Source: Sweltsa coloradensis (Eukaryota > Arthropoda > Insecta > Plecoptera > Chloroperlidae). From it: a stretch of 64,000 nt of DNA. Numbering within the stretch: the stretch's first letter is position 1; every line of letters begins with the position of its first letter. The DNA is taken from NCBI GenBank assembly GCA_024449915.1, contig JAMZAV010001425.1, positions 62,001-126,000 on the forward strand, given 5' to 3'. The notes below the pieces were generated by a model. It had not been told where the DNA came from. It saw nothing but the letters and a program-made list of their open reading frames with translations, and did no database searches. Positions 1-13,000 of the stretch are shown piece after piece. The position numbers and the translations under genes were made by a program.

Positions 1-402
1 TCTTTTGACATTTTTCTTTTTCGATGATTTTTTTCTTTCTTTTTTTCATTTTTCTTTTCATCCCCCCACCCCCTTTTTATTTAGTTAATCAATTGCATTC
101 ATTACCTTTTTGAATTTGTAATACATTGTAATATAAGTATTTCAAACATTTACTTAACTATTTGTTCAATGCTGTATCTGCATCTATGTAAGTAGATTTA
201 TTTAGTTGTCCTCCTTTGTAAATCAGTTTTTTAACTGAACAGGATAGACATTAAATGAATAAATAAAATGTTAGGCAGAAACCTCTTGTGTGCCAACAAC
301 GCTTGTTTTCCATCTACATACATTATGTCCGATCCTTCATGTGGCTGTGTTTGATTACGAAACCATATTTTGTTATAATGTTTTCGTTTTGTAATGTTAT
401 AG
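1..402. other. Left edge, intron of GRL-1; no gene seen
   Basis: A pyrimidine-rich start is followed by AT-rich DNA ending in a possible retroelement-like tail (aaatgaataaataaaatg, near 252-270). By comparison with GRL-2 this should be the 3' part of intron 4 of GRL-1. The acceptor AG at 401-402 closes it. Confidence 0.5.
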
Positions 403-995
403 GTAGAGCAGTCAATCAAAGATGAACTTCTGAAGATAAATCCATCGTCTGTGGACTCTGAAGTCTGGAGGGAGGTACATAACCATTTGCTTTCCAATTC
501 CTCTTCGATTCAACAAATACTCAATTTATCATTTTAAAATCTTACTTTTGACTATTCAAGATTGCCTTGAATTATTTTTCTGCAATCAAACCACGAACAA
601 TCACGCATGGCCAATACATCATGTTGTATTTTTCCGTTCCTCAAGAAGTGGTTGAAACGTGAAAACGTTAACCAGTTGTATATTAATAACTGTCTAATTC
701 GTTTCAGGTCAACGAATTTTTAAAAACCATCGCAACAAACCCACCAATCGTTTCACTTGGAGGATTCGTGACCCTAGACAGGCGCTTATGTCAATCAGTA
801 AGTATTAATCAATGTAAACATATTATTGTCTGGTCACTAAGAATCGTCATTGCATGTAACAACTAACTGAATATTCCCATTACATTTTAGGCTGCAGCAA
901 CAATCATGACATATTTAATTGTATTGATGCAATTCAATAATATGAGTTTGCCTTATGTGGGACTCGACCAACAGGACTCAACACTAGAGGCCTGA
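403..995 (+). CDS. GRL-1: 3' end of a gustatory-receptor-like seven-transmembrane protein gene (partial)
   Basis: Exons 403-474, 708-797 and 891-995 (stop TGA 993-995) are all phase 0 with AG/GT borders and encode the last 88 residues. They match exons 5, 6 and 7 of GRL-2 in order, length (72, 90, 105 nt) and sequence. The final exon holds TYLIVLMQF, the TM7 signature T-Y-x5-Q-F of the insect gustatory receptor family. The four 5' exons should lie left of the window; bases 1-402 are then intron 4. The last exon differs from that of GRL-2 at 3 of 105 positions by hand count, whereas exon 6 differs much more, so the 3' end may have been homogenised by conversion. No in-frame lesion is visible. 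Known for the family: inverted-topology receptors that form ligand-gated cation channels in insects. Function here is inferred only. Confidence 0.8.
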
Positions 996-1407
996 GTGAA
1001 CCGTTGATGCAAGACTGCTTTGAAAATATAGAGCTACCCCACTGCTACTCGCTTTACACTGCACCTGCGCTGCACCAGATAAATACTGTTTGTTAGCGCC
1101 GTTAAAAACATATTTTTTTAACACATCTTTACTATGTTTTACGTTGTCAAAAAACATATGTTAGTTTTAATACGTTTTATTATCATGTTTCACTAGTGAA
1201 TGACCTTGATAAAACCTTGTTGTACCCCACCTTGCGCATATTTTCAATTTCAATGTCATTTGCATGTATTCTAATAATCAGCTACCACGATTCGATCAGT
1301 ATTTTGTTGATGGCATTTAATTTCTTTTGTATTTATTGATGCTGCTAAAAAATGTGGTTATATGGAGTATTACAAACACATAATTTAGTCGGGATTTCAA
1401 GTTTTTA

Positions 1408-3585
1408 TACCCACGTCTCTTGGATGTGACAAAAAACTTCGTGTAATTTTAAGAATTCTTTTTACTCGGTTTCAAGGGATGGTTTTCAGTGCAAACAATG
1501 GTGATGAACCTCCCATACCCATTTAAAGGTTCTATTACAAGGGAAAAAACTTATGAATATTAGTTTAACTGTTAGGTTACAAAATTATAAGCAGTCTTTG
1601 GTGGAGGTGCCGGTCCGGCAAGCTTAGATTTTTGAATGTTTTATTTATCATTTTACTAACTCTGCATCTGCATGTATTAATGCAAATCAACAATTTGGTA
1701 GACCGACGAGGAAGCTCCTCAGCTTGTGAGAACTAATTCGAGTTGTACATCAGTGACTCTATCGCTAAACATAAGTTATGGAAATGTATTTACAGAATCG
1801 TCATGACGAAGGAGTCTTCAGAAAGTAGTAAATAGCAAATACCTTTTTCTGCCTCAATTTTCTTTTTGGAACAAATCAGACACTTTTTCTACTCAGTGTA
1901 ATAAGGTACCTTTCACTGTATATAAGTTTGTGGACGAGTTTGTGTAACAAAATTTTGAAGGAGTGTTAACACTATGAGTGGTATATGTCAATAAGTTATT
2001 ATAAACCCATTGGTGTTCTTTTAAGTACTGTAATGTAGATATGGGTCTTATAGAACAGCAGTTACAATCAGCCTCACTAGGTAATTTTAAGTTGATGAGA
2101 ATTTAAGCAATGATAATAAACGGCCGGAATAACAGGGTACTTAAGCATAGGTTTTCTTCGTGTCGGCTGCTCGGGGTCTGAGACACAGTCGGGGCAAACT
2201 TTTACAACAAATACTAAACAACAACAATATCGATATAAAATAAAATAGTGATACCTTATACATAAGTGGCTAAATAACCCCCTATGAGTGTCACTATTAA
2301 AACAATGAAAATGTCATAACATTTTAAAATTTAAATTAAACATTAAAATTAAACATTTAAAAATGTTTAATCATGCCATTCAAATAATGATTAAATATAT
2401 TAATAATAGCAATACAAACTTTTTACATTTTTAATATTTTGTGATATAACAAGCTTATGTAATTCGTGAGGGTGGTGGTGGTGCAAATGTATTAAAGGCT
2501 AAGTTTATGTTCACAGTATCTAATCTAATATTATTTCCCTCATCTCATTGTTTTTTAAAAGCAAAGTTCTTGAGTCCGAATGGAATAATTTCATCAAATG
2601 ACGAATATTGTGTATCAATATTAATTATTAATAACATCTTCACACTGTTCCTGATAAAAATGATTGCTATCTTAATTCTAAATTTTACTTATTCCGTTAA
2701 AAGGGGCGATTACCATAAAAAGTATTTTTTACCACACAACCTAAGGCATAAAACTACACATAAATAACAGTTAAAAAAATGCTATATTGTACCTGTGATA
2801 TTACACGATTTTTTTTTAGCTTTATGATGCTGAAAATTTGCGTTTTAGTGAATTTCTTAAATCGGTTTCACCTGCTCATTTTTGGTTTCACATAGATACT
2901 CGAGAGCATCATACTTATCGAAAATGGGCATTAAAAAAATTGTGATTTAAAACTGTGCACAAATATACACTCAAACACGCAAAATTATGCGTTCCGCATC
3001 TAGTAGTTCCTGTCTTGGTAATAAGAATATTTTGACTGGACCACTTGCCCAAATCACAAAAAGGATGTACAGAAAAGTTAGTAGAGTATACGTCAATAAT
3101 GAACAATAAGCTTTTAATCAAAATCCTCCAATGTCACGGGGGATAAAGATAGTAATTTCTACATTTTTTCTTATGGAAAATTTTTGCCGATGGGACCTAG
3201 CTAGAAAATTACCAAGTTTGGCAATTTATTTCGGATCTGGGTGGACTTAATATTTTGTCGGTTAACTTGTAAATTCATAACTAGTTAGCCTGAATTAAAT
3301 AATTTATATGTTACCCCTTGAATGGAATACATTTTTAAAATCTAATCTTGCCGGACCGGCACCTCCACCAAAAGACTGCTTATTACAATTTTTGTAACCA
3401 AACAATGTTTAGCCTAAATAAGGGCATAAGGGTTTCATCATTAATTTAACCTATAAATAAGTATGACAGGTACATTACAGTTTATCGTTTGCACTGAAAA
3501 CTAACCTTGTGAATGAATAAAAAGAACGCATGAAGCAGCAAGAAGTTTTTTGCCATTTATATGGATCATAGCGACGTGTGTTACA
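1408..3585. mobile_element. Element or remnant with long (~240 bp) diverged terminal inverted repeats
   Basis: The segment 1408-1660 reappears inverted at about 3335-3585. Matching landmarks include ggtggaggtgccggtccggc (1598-1617) against its complement near 3350, the tcagtgcaaac word, and gacaaaaaacttc against gaagttttttg. Identity by eye is about 70-75%, so it is old. The 1.67 kb between the arms has no recognisable transposase. A further diverged direct copy of the right arm follows at about 3730-3910. The gtgccggtcc/cacctccacc core recurs elsewhere in the window. Confidence 0.5.
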
Positions 3586-4467
3586 TCTTTACGTTGACAT
3601 TAAAATGTGTTTTACATAAGCAAGTTGGAGTTAATTATCATTACGTACCGTTTGTTAATGTGTGTATAAAAAAAAAATAATATTTGTACTGGTCAGAGTG
3701 CTGAAAAAATTATATACAAACGAAATTCATTTAAATCTATTTGCACACCTCCCAGATGTTATTACAATTTTTACAACAATGTTTACCTTAATGGTTTCAT
3801 CTTAATTACATAAATAGTAGCATACTTACATTTATCGTTTGCATAATAACGAATGAATAAACCATGAGCGCAAGTAAGTTTTGAATAGATCAAGTATGTG
3901 TTAATCACGTGCCTTAAAATGTGTACTAGAGTGAGTTATTATCTTAGACGTGTAATTAAAATAATTTTGTACAAATTATAACATTTGCATTAATTCTGTT
4001 AATCTGTCTCTTATGTTACATAAGTTTAAGTTACTGTTAATTTTCTAAATTCTCACTCATGAATATCATAATGAATTAGCCTAATCGCTTTTCAAACTTT
4101 ATTGTTTCAGGATAAAAGCGTTCTAAAACAAATACTATCAAACTTAATGAGCCGCTTGTAATTGATGAATAAATGTTTATTTAATGCAAGTCCTGTAAAT
4201 AATGGTACTGAACTCCATTTATTACTTGAAAGTTGAAACATAAAAAGTTAATGCCTACAGAAATTAGTTTTGCTATTGAGTTATTTCTGTGTTCTGTCTT
4301 TGTTGAGAACGTTGTAGTTACATTTACCACGTTACTTTAGATCAATGTTGTAAACGATTACTAAAACACCTAATAAGTAATATTGCAAGTCTCAGAACAA
4401 TTGCTTTGCTTCATAAATAACTACAAATTGTTCCCACAGTAGTCCAATTATCTCATACACCACCGTT

Positions 4468-7400
4468 ATGATATATCATGTGAAATTAAGACAACGATCT
4501 AGCAGAAGCACAAGTGCTAATATCTATGACTCAAATTACACACAGTTGAAGATGCCACGATATATTCCTCATGACATCAAGTCTTCTTCAGAAATATTAC
4601 GGCATAGAGAGAAAGTCAGGAAACGTATTTCGAAAACCCTGTTTACAAATCAGATCAAACCATTTGTGTATTTGGGAAATATATTTGGAGCCCTCCTGTT
4701 TAGAGTAACTGCTCGAGGTAAGTTGATATTTCAATATTAACGTTAATGTTACAATGCATTCCATAATATTTTGTCGAACGTTAGCATTTGTTTTGTTGGC
4801 AATAGGTTAATTTTAAACGAGAATTTATAATATTAAGTTTTTGAAAGTAATTTGTTTTAAAAGTTTTTCTGACAAGGTGTTTTTCATGAAAAGGCGCAAA
4901 ACCCATTGTGTATTTTATTGGAATGGTTGTTTTTACTTCAAATTTAGACCCAGTGAAAATCAGTTATGGTTCAGTAGGTAGACACTAAATGCGATTGTTT
5001 AAATTTAATTTATTTATATTTTGACGAAAAATTATAATTTTGAGAACCACACTATCAAAACAAAGCTACCCAAATCCCCTGTATCACTATGGTATTCAAT
5101 GGTATATTTTTGTCTCTTTAATTTTCACAACGTCTATCCTATTTTACTAGGAAAACGCTCAGTTGGACGCGTTGTTGAGCGAGCACCGGTACGTGCAACA
5201 CGACCCGAGTACGACATTCCCATAATGTTACATACCAATAAGTCTTTAAGGTCTTGACCGATTTACCTGAAAATTTGTAAAATAGGAGAGAATGGATAAA
5301 ATCCACCGCCATCTAGAGGACCTTGACATCATTTCTTTGGGAAAACTATTTTAACTCTTGATTACTTCTAGGTGGCAGTACATAGTGACCAGAATTCTTG
5401 TGCGACTTTTCGTTGCCATGGTAACGTTACTTTTGTTAAAATGTAATTTCTATACTACTACGTCAAATAATTACATATCGTGACCGGACGGACATTCTAA
5501 ATGATTTGGCCACCTCAGATTTTGTCGCCGTTTAGTTTTAAAAAAAACTTAGATTAACTTTAATGTAACTTTATAACTTTTTGAACGATTTTGCCACAAA
5601 ACTAATGGCATTCAATCTGGAACGAAACTTGCGGATGGTCAAAATTTCAACTCGAGCCGAGCATCCGTTCAACCGCTAGCGGGAGCCGAAAAAGCTGAGC
5701 GACTTTCCGTTGCCATGGTAACGGGACTTTGTTATAATGTAATTTCCGACTATACTACTTATCGGATCAAAATAAAAATAACATATTCGTGATCGGACGG
5801 ACATTCTAAATGATTTGGCCACCTCAGATTTTGTCGCCGTTTAGTTTGAAAAAAAACCTTTCAATTAACTTTAATGTAACTTTTTAAATTTTTGAACGAT
5901 TTTGCCACAAAACTATACAGCAACCCGCCTAGGTGGTATGTACATGTGTGCAAAATTTCAGGTCGATCAGAGAAACGGTGCGACCTGTATCGAAGCAGTA
6001 ACAGAAAAAAAAACAGACATTCGAGCCATAAGAGTCAAGTGGAGACGCTCGCTTCGCTCGCTCAATTATGCAAATTTATTTACAAAGGAGGATAATAATT
6101 TTGATACTGATTTTGACCCGTGTCATATTAGCTTCTTCACTAGGGGAAGTGGAGACCAAATGGATATGGCCGAAAACGTTTTTCAGTGTACCTACATATA
6201 AGAAGAACTAAGAAGAAACATATTATCAATAGCATAATCTGTGCAGATACTTTCAATGCATCTCATATATAATATATATACAATTGTGTGGCTCGTTGGT
6301 CTTGTGGTTAGCGATCTGCTTCCAATGCAGAATGTCCAGGGTTCGGTTCCAGCCAAAGTCACAAGTTTTTTTAACTTCTGATTTGAACTTAAGTCCATCA
6401 GTTCTTGTCTTAGGAGTTTGTAAACGGTGACTTTGAAGCTGTCCTAGCAACGAAGCACATAATTAATTCAGAGTCGTTTTGAGTCGGCCTTGTTGATTCT
6501 GGCGTTGATCCGCGGGTGTTCGCACTGTCCATACCACTGATCGCTATATTTCCTATTAAAAATATCGATCTTTGGTTGGTTATCGCTCACTCGTCGATTG
6601 CGTCGGGGCCTACAGGGTTGGCTTGGTCGCTTTGATTTACTGTCCCCCACTGAAAATCAGTTATATAACTGAGTTGGTATTCTAAATACATTTTTCATTT
6701 TTTATTTATATACTAGGAATATATTTGATTTGTTATTGACTTCGTGTCATCTTGTTTGCTCTTTATATTGCAGGTACCGAGTTCAAGTTGTTCTCTATCT
6801 TGACATTATGGTGTATTTTCGCTCTCTCAGTGACAATGTGTTTCATGAGTTTTGTGACGATGGATATGGTTGCCTACTTTTACTCCACGGAACTGTTTGA
6901 TGAGAAGATGTTTGCCCAAATATACATTGTATTAATTATACCATATACTATGATACCATTCACTCTCTGGGTTGATTCACAAACCGCAGCAAGGTACTAC
7001 AACAACTGGGATGAATTTCAGGTAATATGAACAATGAACATGGATTTGTATGGTATATAGGCACAAAACATTATATTTTTAATAATAAATCAATCTTGTG
7101 CCAATGTTCATAAAACTTATCGTGCATATAAGCGCAACATGTGTTTATTATAGTGTGGCAAATGTCCGGTGCTCTGACACTTTACACTTACCCAATTAAT
7201 AGTTACATTTTTTAAATGTCGTCAATAATAACTTAAACCACACACTTCTTTATTTATATTATTACTACTTATGAAAGTTTGAAAATGTAAATAAGATACG
7301 TGATGCCATTTTAACCCATCAATAATTGAAATGTACACCCTTTGCACTCGTATGTCGGCTGTCAGCCGACGTGGGTGTTTCTGCACTTTTTTACTATATC

Positions 7401-10400
7401 TCAGACTAAAAAAATTAAAAATTAAATTTTTTTTTTACATTTTTTTGTAACTTTTCATATATTTGCCAATATTTTAAGTCTTTAATGCGTCTTGAATAAT
7501 AGTAAACTGTTACACTGCCTTCTAAATAATAAACAAAAGAATTCGAGTGGAAAAGGTTGAACATCAATGCGGTAAGATAAGTCTCTATAGTAATAAAATG
7601 CATTCGCGCATTTTGTTTGTTGCTATTTCAATAACACTGTTAAAATGAAAGGCATAGTATTATAATATTATTTTATACTTTAAACAACGAATTCTACTTA
7701 TAAGACATTTAAACAACAGTCGAAATATCACTTTTTTAACTATCAAATATACTTATTCTGTTATAATATTTTCTAATATAACAAAATTCTACTTTATAAT
7801 GTTATGTAGGCGTACTTTTAATGTTATGATTATATTTTATGTATTTCTTATTCTAATTTTTAAGAATAATTTTTAATATGTTTAATATTATTGTTATTTT
7901 TTCTGAAAGACAACTGTGATGAAAAAGGCAGAGCTTTGTTGAAAATACATAAAAAAGTAAAAAGTATACAATTTAAGAAAATAAATAATTTTTTCATAAA
8001 GTAAGTCTATACTATAACACCAGTAATTTAATCATTTCAGATCAACGCGTACAAAGTGACGAGAAAACCTCTGGATGTGCACGCGAGCAAAGAAATAGTG
8101 ACTAGTTTGATATTTTGTGGTTTAAAATCAACACTACCTTGCTTGGGAATGATGGTTTTGCCGCCGTATTTAAAACCGTGGCAAATGCCCATGCCTGCTC
8201 TTAGCATAATGCTTCAAACTGTTTTACTCTTCTTCTTTTCCATATCTTGTAAAGCGATGTACAGATCTGGCGAGATTCTTGCAGAGAGATTTCAGGTAAG
8301 TGCAACATAAACCAGGCGCCATCTTCGGTATTATAACCTGCGTTGAGGGGTTCTATTGACTTACTCAAACGACAACTCACTGTAGAAGGTCTACATCAAG
8401 CATAAACCAAATGAGTTGACATATTTGCCGAGCTCCGGCGGTATCAAACCGAAAACCACGGGATCTGTCCCCAAACAAACATGCAGCGCCCAACTCTGGT
8501 GCACAACCAAGATTTTCACAGGTACTTTGAAACACCAGGGGAGAGGCTCAGAACTCCCACTACAAATCCCCAACGAGTCAGATTTGTGTGTGTACAGGGA
8601 CCACCTCCTAAATTGGCCCTCAGGCGTAGGACGGAAGTCGAATATATTTTCGTGCCAATGATGCAAAAATGTTGGTTCTATTTACTAACTTGTCAGTGTC
8701 GAAATCCAAGCTGTCGTTTTAGTTATTAAATAAGTCACAAGAATTGATCAAACGTGATTATTGGCTTCCAATATTGATTTAAGGATTTTATTTCAATGAA
8801 TCTAACTAATAATAATTGTTAAGATATAACGCAACTTAATTTTGGTCTAATAATGATTATTTTTTATACCCTACACATTTTATTGCAGTATGATATGAAG
8901 AACCGATGTTCTGTTCAGCTGGTAATCGACTACCGGTGTCTCTGGTTGGAGACTAGTCGCCTGTGTGTGGAAACTGGCAACTGTGCTTTTCGAACTTATG
9001 GAGTTCATTTGATGTTTTCCACTTGGATATTGACTTCAGGTCTTTACGAATGTGTTTCGAGCATAACAAAACATGATTTCTTCAGGAGCATACCATTTGT
9101 CTTCATTACCATTGATGGTTTATTCCCGTTTTATTATATTTGCAACGGGGGTTATTTGGTTCGCACGAAGGTGAGTAAGCAATACTTTAATACTAAATCT
9201 TAGCTACGATTGATATGTACTTGTGCTACCCTGCTTGGCTGCTCCAAAGAGCAGAAGATCAAGGGTGATGAAAAAACAGTATTCATGTCCAAGCAACGCT
9301 TGTGCTCAACATCTTGTTATCAATACAATGCATACTTTTTATGTCCGATCCATCATGTACTTCTGTACGCCGCGGTGTGTGATAACGAGACAAAACGTTA
9401 TTATTTAACTGTCGTTTTGTTCTTATATAGGTGGAGCAGTCTATCAAAAATGAACTTCAGAAGATAACTCCATCGTCTGTAGACTTCGAAGTCTGGAAGG
9501 AGGTACACAACCATTATCTTGCTTTTTCTCCTAGTTAAATGTAATTACTGTGGGTTCAATAACATTAGTTTGGTTGCTCTTCAAGCGATCACAATAAAAA
9601 CAGAACACGACTTCTGATTGGTATGCGTTTTGTTGTTTACTTTGCCGTTCAAGAAGGAATGGTTATTTTTGCACTCGGCACCTCCGCCAAACTATTTAAA
9701 ACCTGGTCGATACTTTATTATTTTTGATTTTGTGATTTTTATAACGAGTAACAAGCCTGAAATAGATACAACCAAGGTGAGAAGGCGTCGTAAATCGCAT
9801 TAGGTATTTTGTACTTCAAAACTAACAATATAGTCCTTAGAAACTGACTGGTAGAATAAACCAACCTAATAGAATAGTAACGACTATATTTATAGTTCAA
9901 ATTATTGCAGAAACAAGGTCAAATCTGAATTTGACTTCATAATAAATCACACATAGTAAAGAAAAGTAATATTTTGCATATTGGTGTGAGGGTTTTTCGG
10001 ACACTCGTCTCAAGATTTTTTAAAAATCGAGAGCTGTTCGTAAAATCAAATTGCACACAATAGCAAAAGGTCGGGATATTAATAATCCGAAAATAATATT
10101 TCCTAATCACGTCAGATCCAATTGAATGAGACATTCTCTAAAACCACAATGCGAAAGTTGTACCTCTCTCTTGTTAGGCCTCATTTAGATTATGCTAGCT
10201 CTATTTGGAACCCATATCAAATCACCAAAATTCAGAATGTAGAAACACAGTGTTTCATAAAACATCAATGCATAAAATGTAACATTCGGTATCATAGAGT
10301 AGATTAAGCACAAATTTGTAAAGATGCTAACTTAATGACATTAGAAAACCGAAGGAACTATTCTGACATGGTTTACCTTTACAAAATTGTAAATACTTTA

Positions 10401-11523
10401 ACAAACACTAGTTCAATTCTTGTCGAATTAAATTGTCATGTACCTACCAAACATACACGCCTTCATAAAACTTTTCAACCAGCTCAAAGTCATCTCGACC
10501 TCCATAAAAATTCATGCATCAACAGATTGCAGCATTTATTTAATATGTTAAAACCTCTTGAAGGAACAGACATTGGTCTCTACTCTCAAAATATTTTTAA
10601 ATTTAAATCTGTGATCACTCAAGCTTTAGATATTAACATTATAATTTACTCACTAGCTTATTTCCATAAGCCTCTTCTTTCATCCAGTTTTCTTTTCTTC
10701 TCTTTCAAGAATATCTCTTATTAATTTTCATTGAAAATAATTTTGATAGTTTCACATTACAACCTCAACAATTATTCAGATATTTTTAAAGAGTTACATG
10801 TATTATGTTGTGCATATAGTATATTTTAATGTCTATAAGTATATGTTTTCTATCCACTAGGAAAACGCTTAAGTCCCGCCGCGTTATTGGATGAGCGTAA
10901 TCGGTGCACTAAGTTGCCATGTGTTACGCGGATTTTTACTGTTGTTCTGTGAAAAAATCATTAATTAGTCGAAGATTTTTTTTAAATAAATGAAATTAAA
11001 TAAAAAAATAACTTTATTTTTTAATTAATCGTAATTTTTAAAAAAGAAAAAAATCGTAAAGTTATTGATTGCGCTCAAATTTTCGATTGCGCTCAAATTT
11101 TACACAAATATATTAATTCATAAAATTAAGGTTCTGTGAAAAAATCATTACAATAGGATAAAGCATGTAGGTGTTATAAGTCAAAGAATTGTTTTAAAAA
11201 TGAAAAAACCCGTAAAATTTCGATTTTCATGAGAAATAATTTTTCGATTACGCTCAAATTTCACACGAATATCTTAATTCATAAAATAAAGGTTCTGTGA
11301 ATATTCAAAAAGGTAAACATGTAGGAGTTATAAGTCGAAGAAATGTTTTAAAATTCAAAAAAATCGTAAAATTGCGTTTTTTATGAGAAAAAATTTCCCG
11401 ATTGCGCTCAAAAACGTGGCAGTTCTAAGTTCAGAGATTTCGAAGGCCTCCATAAAATTTCATCACAATCGGAGTATCGGTTTAGCCGGAATCGTGTTAA
11501 CAGACACACAAAAATACAAAAAG

Positions 11524-11555
<32 letters not shown>

Positions 11556-11691
11556 ATTCCGGATTTTTTTTTCCAGTGTAGTGAAATGGAATCTTCGCTT
11601 CGCTCGCTACGCTCGCTACGCTCATCCAATTAAGCTATGCTATGATTTACACTTGTGGAGTATTTGTACTCTGTTGTAATATGCATTATAA

Positions 11692-11790
<99 letters not shown>

Positions 11791-12183
11791 ATGGATATGA
11801 AACATGAATGTGACACATGTTGCGTTTACTCAGTTTCAGTTGTTATAAAACGAGAAGAAGGTTATGAAGCATATTATATTTATGCCGTTTCAGGTCGCCG
11901 CGTTTTTAAGAACCGTTGCAACAAACCCACCAATCGTATCACTTGAAGGATTCGTTACATTAGACAGGCGCTTATGTCAATCAGTAAGTATTAATCAATG
12001 TAAACAAAAATTGTTGTCTGATCACTAAGAATATTCATTGCATTTTACAACTAATTGAATATTCCCATTACATTTTAGGTTGCAGCAACAATCATGACAT
12101 ATTTACTTGTATTGATGCAATTCAATAATATGAGTTTGCCTTATGTGGGACTCGACCAACAGAACTCAACACTAGAGGCCTGA
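4468..12183 (+). CDS. GRL-2: complete gustatory-receptor-like seven-transmembrane protein gene, 7 exons
   Basis: Joined exons: 4468-4717, 6774-7021, 8041-8295, 8889-9170, 9431-9502, 11894-11983, 12079-12183; total 1302 nt, 433 aa plus stop, open throughout. Intron 1 is phase 1, the rest phase 0. Hydrophobic stretches are spread over exons 1-4 and 7, as expected for seven TM segments, and the TM7 signature TYLLVLMQF is at residues 406-414. Start choice: ATG 4468 is the first, but ATG 4552 (405 aa) gives an N-terminus matching the length in GRL-3 and GRL-4 and may be the true one. Introns carry a helentron-like element and a SINE (intron 1), and a reverse-transcriptase relic, a second helentron-like element and an AAAT microsatellite (intron 5). 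A possible AATAAA polyadenylation signal lies near 12728. Likely a membrane chemoreceptor or channel; ligand unknown. Confidence 0.85.
5147..6065 (-). mobile_element. Helentron-like element, family C
   Basis: Read on the minus strand it begins TTGAGCGAGCGAAGCGAGCG, has the inverted copy GCTCGCTCAA near its 3' end, then a hairpin (AACGC...GCGTT) and ends TTTTCCTAG followed by T. It contains an internal direct duplication of about 300 bp: the block with cgttgccatggtaacg and gatttggccacctcagattt occurs at 5410-5560 and again at 5706-5865. It lies in intron 1 of GRL-2. Confidence 0.65.
6284..6695 (+). repeat. tRNA-Gly-derived SINE
   Basis: The head at 6289-6354 has an A box (TGGTCTTGTGG), a B box with one mismatch (GGTTCGGTTCC) and an anticodon-loop-like cttccaa that fits tRNA-Gly(UCC). 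A body of about 330 bp follows. The last 250 bp of the body recur inverted at 14085-14335. A second headed copy starts at 20050. Confidence 0.7.
7022..8040 (+). other. GRL-2 intron 2; nothing recognised
   Basis: About 1 kb of AT-rich intron between the donor at 7022 and the acceptor ending 8040. I see no repeat family, RNA or coding exon in it. Confidence 0.6.
8380..8700. other. Compositionally distinct island in GRL-2 intron 3
   Basis: About 300 bp clearly richer in G+C than the surrounding intron, open in two + frames and one - frame for 80-90 codons. No domain or family was recognised in any frame. It could be a decayed exon of an inserted gene, a piece of a retroelement or an unknown repeat. 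Confidence 0.35.
10122..10724 (+). mobile_element. Non-LTR retrotransposon relic (reverse-transcriptase C-terminal part)
   Basis: Frame pieces read L-Y-L-S-L-V-R-P-H-L-D-Y-A-S-S-I-W-N-P-Y, the conserved block after the polymerase domain in CR1/L2/Jockey-type elements, then a 129-aa frame with Y-K-I-V-N and a C-terminal region. A stop and frame shift separate the two. 5' truncated and dead, inside intron 5 of GRL-2. Confidence 0.7.
10857..11629 (-). mobile_element. Helentron-like element, family B
   Basis: On the minus strand it starts TTGGATGAGCGTAGCGAGCG and ends GCGTTTTCCTAG then T. The inverted end copy ACGCTCATCCAA is about 40 nt before the 3' end. Inside are near-tandem units of about 163 bp marked by ttaattcataaaa.taaggttctgtg at 11112 and 11275. 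A run of A at 11521-11554 lies near the 5' end. Confidence 0.75.
11690..11792. repeat. (AAAT)n microsatellite
   Basis: About 100 bp of almost perfect tetranucleotide repeat in intron 5 of GRL-2, 100 bp before exon 6. Read in three frames it gives an artefactual Tyr-Leu-Phe-Ile repeat protein on the minus strand. Confidence 0.95.
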
Positions 12184-13000
12184 GTGAACCATTGATGCAA
12201 GACTGCTTTGAAAATATAGAGCTACCCCACTGCTACTCGCTTTACACTGGAACTATCAAACACTTCGTACACCAGAACACCTGCGCTGTTTGTTTGCGTC
12301 GTAAACGAACAAATTCTGAACGTTGTAATAATATTGCGAGCGATATAGGTGGGTCACGCGTTAAACGCGAGACTCTTATTCGGAAAGTCGTCGGCTCGAT
12401 ACTGGCACTGGCAATCCTGACTCAAGGAATTGCAATACCGGTACATGGAGGGAAAACAACACCTTTGCGAACAATATAAAAATGCTTGAAGAATTAATAC
12501 AATAATATATATTGCTATCACTTATTATATGTTATTATTTCACCAGGTCATTATTAAACACTGTGACTTTGGTATGAGGACCATTGTTCATTCTATATCT
12601 GTAAAACTATCTCATTTAAAAGCATTATTTTTACCTTAAACGCGTTATTTTTACCTGACTATGTTAATTAATACGAATGCTACCACATAATTGGATTTAG
12701 CATGTTTTTTTAATTTGATGTATTTGTAATAAATGCTGAATTGTCCTATATAATATGTGATAAACATGGAGAACACATTATTCTCCTATATCATGCTTTC
12801 TTAAAATCCTAAATCTAATTGCCTAAATTATTTCTGAATCGCCATAGTTTCTATTATCCATTTCCTTTAGTTGTGTGTGTGGATTTATTTTGAAGCAAGT
12901 ACCCGATTCAAGGACATAGTTGCCGTTTCAATAGTAATAGGCTGCTTAAACTTAACCGAAAAAAACAAAATGACTTTGTTGTAGGGCGAGGTTAAGCAGT

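Noticed and set aside
6284..6360. tRNA-Gly gene
   Set aside because: The B box has a mismatch, the acceptor stem pairs over only about four bases, and the same head with the same body recurs at 20045, so it is a SINE.
10857..11629. CRISPR-like or satellite array because of regular internal repeats
   Set aside because: Only two or three units of about 163 bp inside a mobile element in a eukaryotic genome; no short repeat with uniform spacers.
11630..11818. Minus-strand frame with repeated Tyr-Leu-Phe-Ile
   Set aside because: Translation of the (AAAT)n microsatellite.
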